From positions 1,798,001 to 1,862,000 of the forward strand of contig CM074698.1 in NCBI GenBank assembly GCA_037367355.1: DNA of 64,000 nt, in the 5' to 3' direction. A program made the translations under genes and the position numbers. Each line of letters opens with the position of its first letter. The stretch's first letter is position 1. A model generated the notes under the pieces. That model ran no database searches and was not told where the DNA came from. It saw only the letters and a program-made list of their open reading frames with translations. This document shows positions 1 to 11,857 of this stretch, in pieces. The stretch is from Neoscytalidium dimidiatum. Taxonomy: Eukaryota; Ascomycota; Dothideomycetes; Botryosphaeriales; Botryosphaeriaceae.

Positions 1-2768
1 GTGAAGACGCTGTACGCGAAGATTGTCGGGGTTGTTGGAGCAGCTGTGGACCTGCCTCAGCAAAGCTTGATGCTGATGCTGAAAAGCGGAAGTTGAAACG
101 GATGATGTCTGTTGAAGAACGAGTTTTTACGCGTCAACGAAACGAAGAAGGCGCAGCAATAGAGTGCAGTCGATCTTTCAGGTAAGAACGAGAAAAAGAA
201 GAGAGGTAGAAATGAGCCTATGTTTGAGGCATCAGCGTCTTTCTTGTGATAATCGCGCTAGACCATGACTTACGTGACAAGACGGTTCATGGGGAGTGCA
301 GTTCGCGAGTGTGGGTGTTAGAGAGAGAAGATCTTGAACAGACGAAGCGACAGAAGCGGTTCTATTGTTGTTCACGACATGGTGGTTTACCGAATATTCC
401 CCGCAAAAGTGTCATATCACGTGGGTTGTCAATTCCGGGCCCTCGGTACATGAGGCCTCCATATAGCACGACAGTGAGAGACATTATGATTCCAAGACTC
501 TCAAGTAGATGAACATATTTTACGCAGAGGACAGGAAATATCTGCAAGGACCTGCTACGTCGTAAATTGATGGGTAAACGTACCAGAGGCTTGAGTCTTG
601 GACAAGGGAATTGGGAATGGAACAAAATCTAGGAGGGAGCAAACATTACGGCTGCGGCTCTCTCTCCTTAATCAACAACCAGAGGACTCCAGTCAACTAT
701 TGCAATGCATTGAAGCGGACAAGTTTTACTCTCAACAGATAGAAAAAGCCTTGATCTAGCTGAAGGTAGCGAGTCGGTAATAGATGTTGCTGTAGTGTGG
801 CACTGAGGGGAAATGGAAGATGTGGGCAGTTGGGAGAGTCCTGGGGACGTTAGCAACTTAGCAATCAAATGCACATTCGGATGACTACTTCTGCACTCCT
901 CATGTGGAATCTGTATGTCGATCTACCTGTTGCGCGTGGCATTGGGTACTGCTGTTTCACTAAGCGTAGAAAGGGTGATGCGGTGAAGACGGTGGAGCTT
1001 GCCATACAGAATCAAAGCATCCATTAATTCGACAGTACAGGACAGACAGGCAGAATAGGGAAGCGAGATACGACGGAGCAGGGACAGCGTTGAGGGATGA
1101 CCGTGGGGCAAAGGGAAGAGTCTACACAAGGCCACGAAGCTCGTGTGTACGGCATGACGCGTAGGAAGAGAGCGTAATGGAAACGAGTGCGTAGATGGCA
1201 GCACGCAATGGATCGACGCGTAAGGGTGCAGCAGAAACCAGCAACTGGCGCGGAGAGGCGGGGATCAGCTGGTGGTACGGAGGTCGGAGTGGAATGGAGA
1301 TACGAAAAATGCGAGAGGACGGAGTCGGGTTTGCGGAGATCGTTGGTGTTGAGAAGCTTGCGAGGTCGGTGGAGGCGGTCAGGACGCGTTTCAGGGATCA
1401 GGTGCGGAGGAAGGCGAGTGGGTGGGGACGTTGCACGGGCGCCTGAGGCCCGCGCCAGCGGGAGCAAGCGACAGCCAATCGATGCTGCAAATCGCGAAGT
1501 CGCTGCCGCCGCCGCCTTCGTGCTGCGAGAATCAGGATTGCGGAAAAAACCCCCATCGCGTGTGAAGCCTCGGCCTCCTCAACACCAGCGTGCCGGGCGA
1601 CGAAGCTCACGACGGCGGCGTCTTCGTCATGAGCACCCTCTGAAGAGTCTGTTTGCAGCGGGTGAATTCTGAACGGCGACATGATTTCAGGCACTGTGCG
1701 CTCGGTTCTCCGCGCCGACGAGACAATGACGTCTGCGGGCGCTGTGAAAAACAGGGTTTGCACACTGCCGCGAGCTGCTTCAGCCACGAATGAGTGCCAG
1801 CCTCGACCGCGCTGCCACACTACTTAACAGCTCGCCTGACCCGCGCGCGCCCGCCTTTTGCTGAGATGGGCGCCCCGTACGTGACAGTCCTGCCGCTACG
1901 GTGCTGTCCCCTTGCGACCACAACCTCCCCGCAGCAGCTCTCTGGAGCCCGGCAGCACCGCGACCCGCGGCCTCGTGTCGTCTGAGTGTCGCGGTGCCGC
2001 CCGGGCTGCCAAAGTCTGCTGTCCGCGTCGCAAGCCGGAGCGCGCAGGTCACGACCGGCCAGTGAGGCGGCCGAGACGCGCTGTCGCGCTGGCATCGTGC
2101 TGCAGCGCACTGTCCACGCCCTCCTCCAGACTGACCGCTCCGCCGAGAAACGGTTGGCTCTCCGCCTCCAGTCGACCTCCGAGGGCGGCTATCTGCGCCG
2201 CGCCACCACCAGAGCCGCAGAGCCCAGAATAGAGGCCTGATCGACCGCATGTCTCTGAAACGGCCTCGTCCAAGCGATCTGCTCGTTTCACAAACCGGCA
2301 GCAAGCCACTGCCGCCAGGTCGCTGCTCGGGCCATCATGTCGCCCAAGGTACGTCAAATCTCTATTGTTGCTTGTCTCTTATTGCCGCCCACGCCCACGC
2401 CCACGCCCATCTGCAGCTTCCTTTCACCCTCGCCCTTCACCTTTCTCTCTCGCCTGCACCTCTTTGTTTGCCATCGAGTCATGTGCCTTTCTACGCTTCC
2501 ATTTTCTTTGTAATAGAATAATCCTCGCGGCTCTGTTGCTATTGTTCACGAACCAGGTCTCGTGCTCGAGCCCTTCTTCCCCCTTCCAGTTCTTTTCTTC
2601 CATTCCTCTCTACGCCTTACGGGCCTCCGACTTTCTCCCCTTTTGCATTTTGCATTACCGTTTACGACTCTCACGACTGCATCGGCTGCACCATTTTGCC
2701 GCTGGCTGGCATCCCACAATCTCTAATTTACCTACTCCAGGCGAGCCTTTCAAGACCTTTAGGTCATC
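1..2768. other. Intergenic region upstream of PRM1, no gene recognised
   Basis: Open frames here are short, overlap on both strands and show no family motif. The stretch from about 1.2 to 2.3 kb is GC-rich and the part just before PRM1 is pyrimidine-rich, as expected for a fungal promoter and 5' leader. A short in-frame ATG at 2337 is followed directly by a good splice donor (GTACGT at 2349). An acceptor at 2761-2762 would join it in frame to the PRM1 start, so part of this stretch may be a 5' intron. The left window edge cuts through sequence that cannot be assigned. Confidence 0.6.
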
Positions 2769-5075
2769 ATGTCTTCCGCAGCGAACCAACGCTTCGCCTT
2801 TCCGGACGTACCTCCATCTCACTCCGCTGGCGATCATGAGATGCGGGACTACTACGTTCCCCAGGACGCACCGCGACCTGTCACAAACCAAGCACCATAC
2901 CTCACACCATACCTCGGCCTTCGAGCTAGGCTCTCGCAGGTCTGGATCAACCGCTGGACTATTCTCCTCCTTCTCGTCCTCGTTCGCGTACTCATTGCCA
3001 CTGCCAACCTCAACGACAACCTCAGCTCCGCACGTACTGAAGCTCTGTCAGCATGCACCAGCGTCGAGTCCGTTGGCAGTGCTATGGCCTCTATGCCGCA
3101 CTACATGTCCAAGGGGGTCAACGAACTTGCTGTCTCGGGTATTGAGAAGACGGTTAACGGGTTGATGTCCATGCTCGACCTCATCGTCACCGGTGTGGAA
3201 GAGATTGTCGTCTTCTACATCAATCTGCTCACTTCTACCTACGTCTGCCTCATCACCCTGGCAGTCCGCGGCAGTCTCCATACTGTTATCGAGGCTGCCC
3301 AGTTCATTGGCGATGGCTTGAACAAGACGTTGGACTCAATTGGAGATAATATCGCCGATGTCGCCGACAAGTTCCAGGACGAAGTCAACAAACTGATCGA
3401 TGGCATAAACAGCATCCCCCAAATCTTCGGCGGCGATGGCATGGACAAGCTGAACCTGACTTCAGAGATTGATGACCTCAAGAACCTCCAGATCCCTGCA
3501 GGATACGACCAGGGTTTGGAGAAGCTCAACAACTCCATTCCAACTTTCGACCAGGTTCAGAACCTTACCAACAGTGCCATTCGCGCTCCGTTTGAACTGG
3601 TCAAGCAGCTCATCAACGAGAAGACTGGCAACTACACGGTCAACAACTCCTTGTTCCCAGTCCCTGCCAAGGAAAAGCTCACTTTCTGCTCTGACAACAA
3701 TGGCATCAATGACTTCTTTGACGGCCTCGTCAAGACCGAGATTGTTGCCAAGCGAGCTTTCATTGCTGTCCTCGTCATCCTTGCTGTTCTCGTCTGCGTG
3801 CCGGTAACCTGGAGGGAGATTAAGCGCTGGCAGAAAATGCAGAGACGTGCTCAGCTGGTGAGCCAGACTGCATATGACCCTCTTGATGTCGTGTACATCG
3901 CCTCCAGGCCCTACTCATCATCCATCGGTATTTGGCTCGCCAACCGCTTCGGCTCCACTCGCCGTCAGACCGCCGTGCGCTGGGCTGTCGCCTATGCTAC
4001 GTCCACGCCGGCGCTCCTGGTTCTTTCTCTGGGACTCGCGGGCCTCTTTGCCTGCCTATGCCAATATATCCTCCTCAAGACAATTGAGAAGGAAGTTCCA
4101 GAGCTGACCCAGCAGGTCGGTGACTTTGCCGACAAAGTCGTCTTCGCGCTGAACAATGCATCGGAGTCGTGGGCCAACAGTACTAACGACGCCATCGGAG
4201 CGATGAACACGGATCTCAACGATGACTTGTTCAGCTGGGTCAACACTAGCACCAAGGCTGTCAACGAGACTTTAAACGTGTTCGTGGATGGGATGACCGA
4301 AGCTCTCAACACAACCTTTGGTGGCACGGTCCTGTACGACCCCATCAAAGATGTTCTGAACTGTCTTGTCCTCATGAAGATCGAAGGCGTTCAGAAAGGG
4401 CTCACTTGGGTCCACGACCACGCCCACGTCGATTTCCCGACGCTGCCCAACAACACCTTTTCGATTGGCGCAGCGGCAGCAATGACGGATGACTCCTCAG
4501 ACGACTCATTCCTCGCAGCACCTGGTAGCGAGGCTGCCGACAAGGTTTCTGCTGCCATCGTCAAACTCGTCAACAAGCTCAAGGAAGGGGTCCGCATCGA
4601 AGCGATAATCTCCACTTGTGTTGTCCTCATCTGGGTCATCGTTCTCATCATCGGCATCATTCGTGCGCTCATGGTCTTCTCCGGCAGCGGCAAGACGCGT
4701 GCCGAGGGCGGTCAGCAGTACGTAGCTGACCCGGAGACCGATCGCTACCGTGGCCATGATGCTCCTATTGGTGTCGTCTCGCCACCGCGCCCAAGTGATG
4801 CCGCGCCCCCGTATGAGTACGTCAACAAAGCCGCACCCTACACCATCGTCCCACGACCTTTCCCAAATTTCAACCAGCAGCCACAGCCCCAGGAAAATTT
4901 CTCGGAAGTGCCTCTGGACAATGAGAAGGTCGGCGATGTGGGTGCATCGCACCCTGTCGGACTTGCCGTATCGCGCCCCACTCAAGAACGTACGAGCAAA
5001 GCCGGCAGTATTGACGAGACAACCCCAACAAACGAAAAGTCTAGCGGTGGTAGAAGCTGGAATCCATTCATATGA
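2769..5075 (+). CDS. PRM1: Plasma membrane fusion protein Prm1
   Basis: Single-exon gene of 768 residues. Prm1 is a multi-pass plasma-membrane glycoprotein that helps merge lipid bilayers when mating cells or fusing hyphae meet. Hydrophobic segments lie near residues 64-80, 145-167, 333-352, 408-438 and 613-637. Between them are two large loops with many NxS/T sites and amphipathic helices, which is the Prm1 layout. The length is close to that of other filamentous-fungal Prm1 proteins. The C-terminal 130 residues are Pro-rich, polar and probably cytosolic. The start (ATCATGTC) was chosen because it precedes a short polar N-terminus and the first membrane span. A six-residue N-terminal extension through an upstream exon at 2337-2348 is possible. 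Family assignment is from overall sequence pattern. Confidence 0.92.
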   Translation: MSSAANQRFAFPDVPPSHSAGDHEMRDYYVPQDAPRPVTNQAPYLTPYLGLRARLSQVWINRWTILLLLVLVRVLIATANLNDNLSSARTEALSACTSVESVGSAMASMPHYMSKGVNELAVSGIEKTVNGLMSMLDLIVTGVEEIVVFYINLLTSTYVCLITLAVRGSLHTVIEAAQFIGDGLNKTLDSIGDNIADVADKFQDEVNKLIDGINSIPQIFGGDGMDKLNLTSEIDDLKNLQIPAGYDQGLEKLNNSIPTFDQVQNLTNSAIRAPFELVKQLINEKTGNYTVNNSLFPVPAKEKLTFCSDNNGINDFFDGLVKTEIVAKRAFIAVLVILAVLVCVPVTWREIKRWQKMQRRAQLVSQTAYDPLDVVYIASRPYSSSIGIWLANRFGSTRRQTAVRWAVAYATSTPALLVLSLGLAGLFACLCQYILLKTIEKEVPELTQQVGDFADKVVFALNNASESWANSTNDAIGAMNTDLNDDLFSWVNTSTKAVNETLNVFVDGMTEALNTTFGGTVLYDPIKDVLNCLVLMKIEGVQKGLTWVHDHAHVDFPTLPNNTFSIGAAAAMTDDSSDDSFLAAPGSEAADKVSAAIVKLVNKLKEGVRIEAIISTCVVLIWVIVLIIGIIRALMVFSGSGKTRAEGGQQYVADPETDRYRGHDAPIGVVSPPRPSDAAPPYEYVNKAAPYTIVPRPFPNFNQQPQPQENFSEVPLDNEKVGDVGASHPVGLAVSRPTQERTSKAGSIDETTPTNEKSSGGRSWNPFI

Positions 5076-7605
5076 ACGGCAAGCGTGATTATCAACTGAC
5101 CTTTCCTCCGCTTCGGCGTGACGGAATGTCGTCTATTGAGGACCGCGCACCTGCTGTTCAAATTGCGACTGAGTTCGTAAATGCTCAGGTTCCGAATCTT
5201 GGTCCCTGAGGTCTCTTCTCTGCGCTCTTTTGCCGCGAGAAACCACTGGTTTGTAGGTCCTCTTGGATCTCGCCGCTGGAAAATGGTGTTTATTCTTCAA
5301 ATCTCTTATTTTACATACAACTTTCAAGCGGGGATTGGATCATTCCCACACAAGTCAAATACGAACGCGTTTTCCTACCTCTACATTGGAAGCCTCTGGA
5401 AATGTGCCTTTCTTTCGACCCGCTTCGATTCTAAGGGAAAAAAAGAGATGGGGTTTCATTGGTTTGCGTACCTGAGTTGCGTTTGCATGCGTCCTGGGGA
5501 CGTCTGTTGAGTAACCTCCACTTTCCCTCACCCCCCTTTCCTTTTTCGGAAGGCTAGTGGTGCAGAGTTGAAAGCAGTTGGTTCCGGTACTTTCGCCCTT
5601 GCCCTCCCGCTCCTCTCCAGCTCCCCCGCTCTCCGTCCCCGCCCCTCCATCGACCCGGATCCGCCTTCTCGCAAATCTCCCCGCCATAGCGTTTGGCTTG
5701 CCCCTTTGGCCGCGAGTTTTGCTTGTAGGAGAACGATTTCGGGTTGATGGTGATGGAGGCCGCGATGGAGGGCGGCTGTACTGATGCTGTGCACGAGCCG
5801 GACATCTTGGGTATGATCGCTCATTCGCCTGTCGTCTTTCTTTTGGGCCTCCCGCTCCGCGCGCATCGCCCTTCCTGCGATTGCATCCTCGGACCCGGGA
5901 CCGTGGCAGCGCACTATGCGGGGCGGAGCTGGATCTTTCCGGCAGCGCCTTACGGGTGCTGTTGATGCAAGGTCCGGAGGCCCCGACAGCCGCTGACTGG
6001 TAACGAGCGTCGGTTTCTTGACTCCTTGCCCGACTTATATTTTTTTTTTTCGGTTGTGGCGAGTGCAGACAAGACGAGTGGGATGCGCTGTTGTTCGCGT
6101 CTGATGCAGGTGTTAGCGATTTGGTTTTTAGCGCACTTTTTGCGCCGCTCCGGTTCTTGTTGATTTATTCCGGGATTATTCTGGTTCTGATTGGTTTTTC
6201 TTTTGGTGGTTCTCGAGCTTGCTGCCATGGCTGGCAGTAGCTCGATTCCTCGTCGAGAATGACGGAGGTGGTAGACTCATCGATTCTCACATGGCAACGA
6301 AAGCGGAGGTGATCAGCGGGAGGGATTTTGAGGGATGGGTAGATAGTTAATGGAACGCTCTCCCTCATCTATTGGACATGTGCACTGTTGTGGCTGGTGA
6401 GATGCGTGCTGGTGCTGACGGGGAGGTGTGCTGCTGTGGTCATGCGGAGGAATGAGCACATGGACACTCTGCTAAGTTAGGTGGACCGCAAGCTTTATAG
6501 AGGGCTGCAGTCCCCGAGCACGTTCTTGAATGCGGCCGTCTCATTCGCCTGTGGACGTATCTATCTCCCAGAGGGCGGTCTTCTCCACCTCGACGCCGAG
6601 AGAGCAATCTTCGATGTCTGGCAGCATGTCTCGCAGCAGGAACGGACGGGAAGGCGCGGCGTCCCGGCGCCTTACCCAAGGCAGCAGTGTGTCTGGCGAA
6701 CAAACACAGCATTCCCCACAAAGCTGGATTTTGACACCCTTCTCTGACAGCGAGGACAGTCGAAACACGGGCAGATGGGGGACGATGGAGATGCTGGGGA
6801 CAGGCGGTGCGGCTCCCGGACATCCGCGCGGCTAAACTTGTTGCAAGGCAGAGGCATGACGTCGAAAGCTCGCTACTCGCTCCTATCGCACCGCACCGGC
6901 AGCAGAGGAGCCCAGGGGATGCATGAGGCCCAGACGGCGTTGCGCAGGGACTCGCATCGCAAGTCACGCAGGAAAAGCAACAAGATAAGGGTTGCTGGCA
7001 GGGCACACCGCCGCGCGGAGTGCTCGGCGGCCATGGCCAGGCCCTGGAACTGCGCGCGAGGAGCCGCCACGCTGGGCGGGCTCGGCGCTGGGCCCAATTG
7101 CACTCCGGCCTTTACGCACGGCGTCGACCCTCTCTCTCGCTCGATGACAACAGCGCCCCCGGAAGCACGCCTCAGAAGCCGGCATCAACCCACACCTCCC
7201 GCGCGCCCTACTCGCCCACGCATGACGCCCCATCCCGCTACACTAGCCCGCATCCCTTCCGATCCCAATCCCGTCCTTCGCGCCCCACTCCCGCCGCCGC
7301 CTTACCTACTTGTAGTGGTGCCTGGCCACTGCAAGCCCACCGAAGTACAAATCACCCGTCCGCGACGCATCCAGTGACCGCCGCCCACCGCGACCCTGGA
7401 CGCCAGTGACAGCTCCCGTCTCCCTCCTCCCCTCCTCCCGCACGACGGCCACGACGACGCTTTTGAGCTTCAGGAACTCGCAGCACCCTCGTCGTCGGCG
7501 AACCCTCCGCATCTCCAGCCCTCCGCCGCGGCGAGCCCATCCTACAGCGAAAAACGCAGACGGCACCGCCTCTGGAAGCTCGAGCTCCTGCTCGACGAGG
7601 CCGAC
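5076..7605. other. Long intergenic region, no gene recognised
   Basis: About 2.5 kb between PRM1 and the phosphate transporter. It contains several overlapping open frames on both strands, none with a recognisable motif, signal peptide or frame-consistent exon chain. It probably holds the PRM1 3' UTR and the transporter promoter. The last 600 bases are strongly C/T-rich on the plus strand. A run of about ten T lies near 6041-6050. Confidence 0.55.
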
Positions 7606-10460
7606 ATGAAGTTCTCACACAGCATCCAGTTCAACGCCGTCCCGGACTGGAGCAGCCAATACATTAACTACAGCAACCTGAAAAAGCTGTAAGTAGCTTC
7701 CCGCCAGGGACAGAGGGAGAAGGGGGAAAAAAAAAAAGGCGAATCAACACGTCGCGATCCAGGAGATCGTGGTGCTGACAGGCAGCTTTTGCCGTGCGTT
7801 GCAGGATATATTCGCTCGAGAAGCGAATCCACCAGCGCGCCGGCCCAGAGACGCAGGATGCCGAATCATCTCCCCTGCTCGCCGGCACTATCGACGATCC
7901 CGATAAGACCTTCTCGAGCGCGCTAGACCACGAGCTGGAGAAGATATGCAATTTCTACAGGTCCAAGGAGCACGAGGTATACGCGGAGCTGGAATCTCTG
8001 CTCAGGGAGGCCGAGGAATACTTGGAGGAACACGAGGGCTTGGATGGAGAGGACAATGAGGATATACCGCCGCCCTCGCGCGCGACGAACCGGAGCAATG
8101 GACGCAAAGCAAGCGTTTTTGGAGGCTTTGGCCTGGGCAAGCGGCGGAGGAGCACCGTCAGCCGCCCCTCCCTGGCGGAGGAAGACGAGAGCGATGAGGA
8201 TGCGGATGAGCGCTCCGCCCTCCGGAAGACGACGTCGAGAAATAGGAGGAACTCGCGCGGGGAAGACCACATGTCCGGTTCAGGGATGATGTCCAGCGGA
8301 GTCTTGGGACGGAGGCGGCGGAGCTTGGCGTTTGACGACGAGAACGACATGTCGTTCGCCGTGCTGTACGACTCCGTCATCTCCCTCAAGAAGCGGACCA
8401 TCAGCCTCTACGTCAATATCTGCGAGCTGCGCTCGTACATCCAGCTGAACAAGACGGGTTTCAGCAAGGTGCTGAAGAAATACGACAAGATCCTCGACCG
8501 CAGCTTGAAGAGCGCCTATATCGAGCAAAATGTGGACACCGCATACCCCTTCCAACAGTCCACCATGGATAAGCTCGGCGACAGTATTTCCAAGATCGAG
8601 AACACTTACGCGAACCTCTGCACCCAAGGCGATATCGCAACTGCGAAACGGGAGCTTCGCCTGCACCTCCGCGAGCATGTCGTATGGGAACGGAACACGG
8701 TATGGCGCGAAATGATTGGAATCGAGCGGAAAGCCCAGGCCGCCAATCTGGGGATCAGACAGACCATTCTTGGCCGCGATGCAGACCCGAAGTCGAGGCT
8801 ACAGGGCGACGAGGCCGAGGTAGGGATGAAGGAGATCTCCACGCCTGTGGGACGCTATACGTGCCCGAGCTGGTTGCTCAGCTCAACCTTCTATACGATC
8901 ATTGGGATCTTGATAGTTTTTGCAGTCCTTCTGACTTATCCGATCATGAAAGAGCCGGAGCAGCAGAACTGTTTGGCGTTGGTTATTTTCGTGAGCTTGC
9001 TGTGGGCCACTGAGGTAAGAAACAGAGATATATCAATTGCATTTTTGGTACTGACTACATCAAGGCCATTCCGCTTTTCGTCACGTCTTTATTGGTTCCT
9101 TTCCTCGTGGTGGTCTTGCGTGTGGTCCGCACTGAATCGAAACCGCACGACCGCCTGGAATCGAAAGCGGCGGCAGGCTACATTTTTGCTGCCATGTGGA
9201 CGCCTGTCATTATGCTCCTGCTCGGTGGCTTTACAATTGCTGCTGCTCTTTCGAAGTACAACATCGCCAAGATTTTGGCAACCCTCGTCTTGAGCAAAGC
9301 AGGCACCAGACCAAGGACTGTTCTCCTGACCAGCATGTTTGTGGCCATGTTCGCCAGTATGTGGATTAGCAACGTTGCGGCGCCAGTCCTATGCTTCTCC
9401 ATCATTCAGCCGATTCTCAGGAATCTCCCTGCAGACTCTAGCATGTCGAAAGCCCTCCTCCTGGGCATTGCCCTTGCTTCCAACATCGGTGGTGCGGCGT
9501 CGCCCATTGCTTCCCCGCAGAACCTCATCGCCCTGCAAAATATGTCCCCCCAACCCGGCTGGGGTGTGTGGTTCTTCATCTCCCTTCCTGTGTGCATAAT
9601 AAGCATCATCATAATCTGGCTTCTCCTACTGGCTACCTTCCAGCCCGGCAAGGGCACCACCATCGTCCCCATCCGCCGCATGCGCGACCGCTTCACCGGC
9701 ATCCAATGGTTCATCTCCGTCGTCACCATCGTCACCATCGCCCTCTGGTGCGTCACGCACCAGCTCGAGCCCATCTTCGGCGACATGGGCGTCGTCGCCA
9801 TCATCCCCATCGTCCTCTTCTTCGGCACCGGCATCCTCACCAAGGAAGACTTCAACAACTTTCTGTGGACCATCATCATCCTCGCAGCGGGCGGCCTCGC
9901 GCTCGGCAAGGCGGTCAACAGCTCCGGCCTGCTGCACACGATCGCGACCGGCATCACGCAGAAGGTCGAGGGCATGAGCCTCTACGGCGTGCTGGTCGTG
10001 TTCTGCGGCCTGATCCTGGTCGTCGCGACGTTCATCAGCCACACGGTCGCGGCGCTGATCGTGCTGCCGCTCGTCAAGGAGGTCGGCCAGGGTATGGCGG
10101 AGCCGCATCCGAATCTGCTGGTCATGGGCAGCGTGCTGATGTGCTCGGCGGCGATGGGCCTGCCGACGAGCGGGTTCCCGAACATGAGTAAGCTTACCAT
10201 TTCTTTTGCCCCTCCTTTAATTCTTTAATAGCCATCAGAGATTTCTGGTCTCCGTGTTTCTCACCCTATCGTACACGAATGTCGGTGCTAACGAAGTTTT
10301 TTTTTTTTTTTTCGCAGCGGCCATCATGATGGAGGCCGAGACGGGCCAGCGGTACCTCCAGGTCAAGCACTTCATCACCAGAGGCGTGCCGGCGTCCGTC
10401 TTGGCGTTCTTTGTCGTCATTACCGTCGGGTACGGGTTGATGCTCGCGGTAGGGTTCTAG
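7606..10460 (+). CDS. PHO90: SPX-domain low-affinity phosphate transporter (Pho87/Pho90/Pho91 type)
   Basis: Four exons: 7606-7688, 7805-9014, 9065-10187 and 10318-10460, giving 852 residues. The N-terminus begins MKFSHSIQFN and contains the SPX signature (a tyrosine- and lysine-rich first helix, then a helix with LNKTGFSKVLKKYDK). SPX domains sense inositol pyrophosphates and phosphate status. After an acidic, Arg/Ser-rich insertion (about residues 95-190) comes a 12-span SLC13/divalent-anion transporter domain (about 370-850) with the SNIGGAASPI and LPTSGFPNM elements of the family. The protein would import inorganic phosphate at the plasma membrane (Pho87/90) or export it from the vacuole (Pho91); sequence alone does not separate these. 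The first intron is 116 nt and the last contains a long T run before its acceptor. Confidence 0.92.
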
Positions 10461-11047
10461 AGAATTGGCTTGGTTGTTGGTCGCCGTCCCATTGCTATGA
10501 TTTTTTTTTCCGTGCGTGCGTGTGTATGACTTGAGATGGATCGTGGATACTCGAGTAAATTGGTTCCGAAGCGTTTTTGGTTTCATGGTAGAATTGGAAA
10601 GATTGATGAATGCGTGGATAGGCTGGTGAGAGGGACGTGTTTATAGCATAGCATTAGAGGCGATTTTGTGACTACGTTCATGGTGTATATCGAATTGGTG
10701 TTGGTTGTGAGATATGGGGTAGTGCGGTATGTGAGTTGTTGAATAGATAGTGAGTCTCGAGTCTAACTGACAGTCGTTCCTGGAACTGTGACGAGAGACA
10801 GCCTTACCCGGCCCTTGTTGTAGGTGGCCAGCTAACTGTTCTTGTATGTATCCGCTTGTTATTCTTCACCTATACACGTTGAATCAGAACCAGCTCTGGT
10901 GCTTGGTCAGCGGCAGCATGCTGCACCCCGCTTTTCCTTCTTGTATGAACTGCATGGCTTCGGCCTCGCTCTTCTGACACTTCTCTTCGTCAATCGCACG
11001 CCTCTTTTGCACTCAACATCTGTTCCAGGGCTACCCTATAAACTATC
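10461..11047. other. Intergenic region
   Basis: Short gap between the phosphate transporter and the HET relic. It is G/T-rich and no coding signal was seen. Confidence 0.6.
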
Positions 11048-11464
11048 ATGACGGACTCAGCCAGCCTCGAAGAACGACTGCACGACATCCCCGAGCGTTT
11101 GCGGACTTGTCCGACCCATGACGCGTACTCGACGGTGCCGGATGATTTCGCCAACTATGACCTGGAGATTTTCCTTATAGACATGGAGAGGATGTGCTTG
11201 GTCAAGAAGAAGATTGTCATGGGATGGATACATCACACTAAGCTACTATGGGGCAGCGTCCAGCAGTACGAGCATACCAAGGAGCGGACGTCTTTCCTCT
11301 TGGCCGAAGGATCGCTACGTGAGGTTTGGTATCTGCTTCCTAGGACTATCCAAGGCGCGATTGATTCTGTTCGGAAGATTAGAGGCGTCTACCTGTGGAT
11401 CGTCTCACTATGCATCGTGCAAGAAGGTGCGGGGCGTGGGATGCTGTGGACGGTCGGATGCTGA
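11048..11464 (+). pseudogene. Truncated HET-domain (heterokaryon incompatibility) relic
   Basis: The 138-residue frame carries several blocks of the HET domain in the right order: LIDMERMCLV, then WGSVQQ, LPRTIQGAID and YLWIVSLCIVQ. The strand that normally precedes the WG block (GYITLSY) is found in another frame at 11226-11246. One inserted base before it and one missing base after it (at 11247-11248) therefore appear to compensate each other. The usual Asp of the WIDSLC block is Val. Homology ends at the CIVQ block and the frame stops 14 codons later, whereas intact HET proteins run for several hundred residues more. It is best read as a decayed fragment. It could instead be a short expressed paralog if the compensated frame is translated. 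Confidence 0.65.
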
Positions 11465-11857
11465 CGGAGTACGAGATGATGCGTGACCACGTCCGGTGAG
11501 AAGGTGTGACTGCCGGCGCTGGTGGTATGTGACTGTGGATTTCTGCTGGCTGTGGCGTATTTGGCGGTCGAGGGGATGCGTCTTTTGGTGCTGCGTGCTC
11601 GGCCAGCACTCCTTGTGTGCTATGTGGGGTGGTGACTGGGCAATTAGATTAGTGGTGGTGAGGGGGGGGAGAGGTAGATTGGACAATGTCGGTTAGTTGC
11701 TGAGAGTGCTTGAGCTTCTGAATGCTCATTGTTCATGTAAACCACCTATACAAAGTTCGTATCAAGACAGCCAGGTACTCACTGGCACCATTCATACACC
11801 GGATATCAAACCATCAAAACCACATCGACCCCCATCACCAACTCCCTTCGTACCTCC
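11465..11857. other. Intergenic region between the HET relic and VPS39
   Basis: No coding signal. The right part should hold the 3' UTR of the minus-strand VPS39 gene. Any further HET homology has been lost. Confidence 0.5.

Noticed and set aside
1024..2357. Overlapping frames on both strands in GC-rich upstream DNA
   Set aside because: All share Arg/Ala/Ser-rich composition, none shows a motif or conserved-looking block, and no exon chain could be made.
2365..3165. 266-codon plus-strand frame over the PRM1 start
   Set aside because: Different frame from PRM1, Ser/Pro/His-rich translation of a pyrimidine-rich leader, no motif.
9406..10191. Long frames overlapping the phosphate transporter in other frames and on the minus strand
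   Set aside because: They are shadows of the GC-rich transmembrane exon, with repeated His/Arg or Met/Arg content and no motif.
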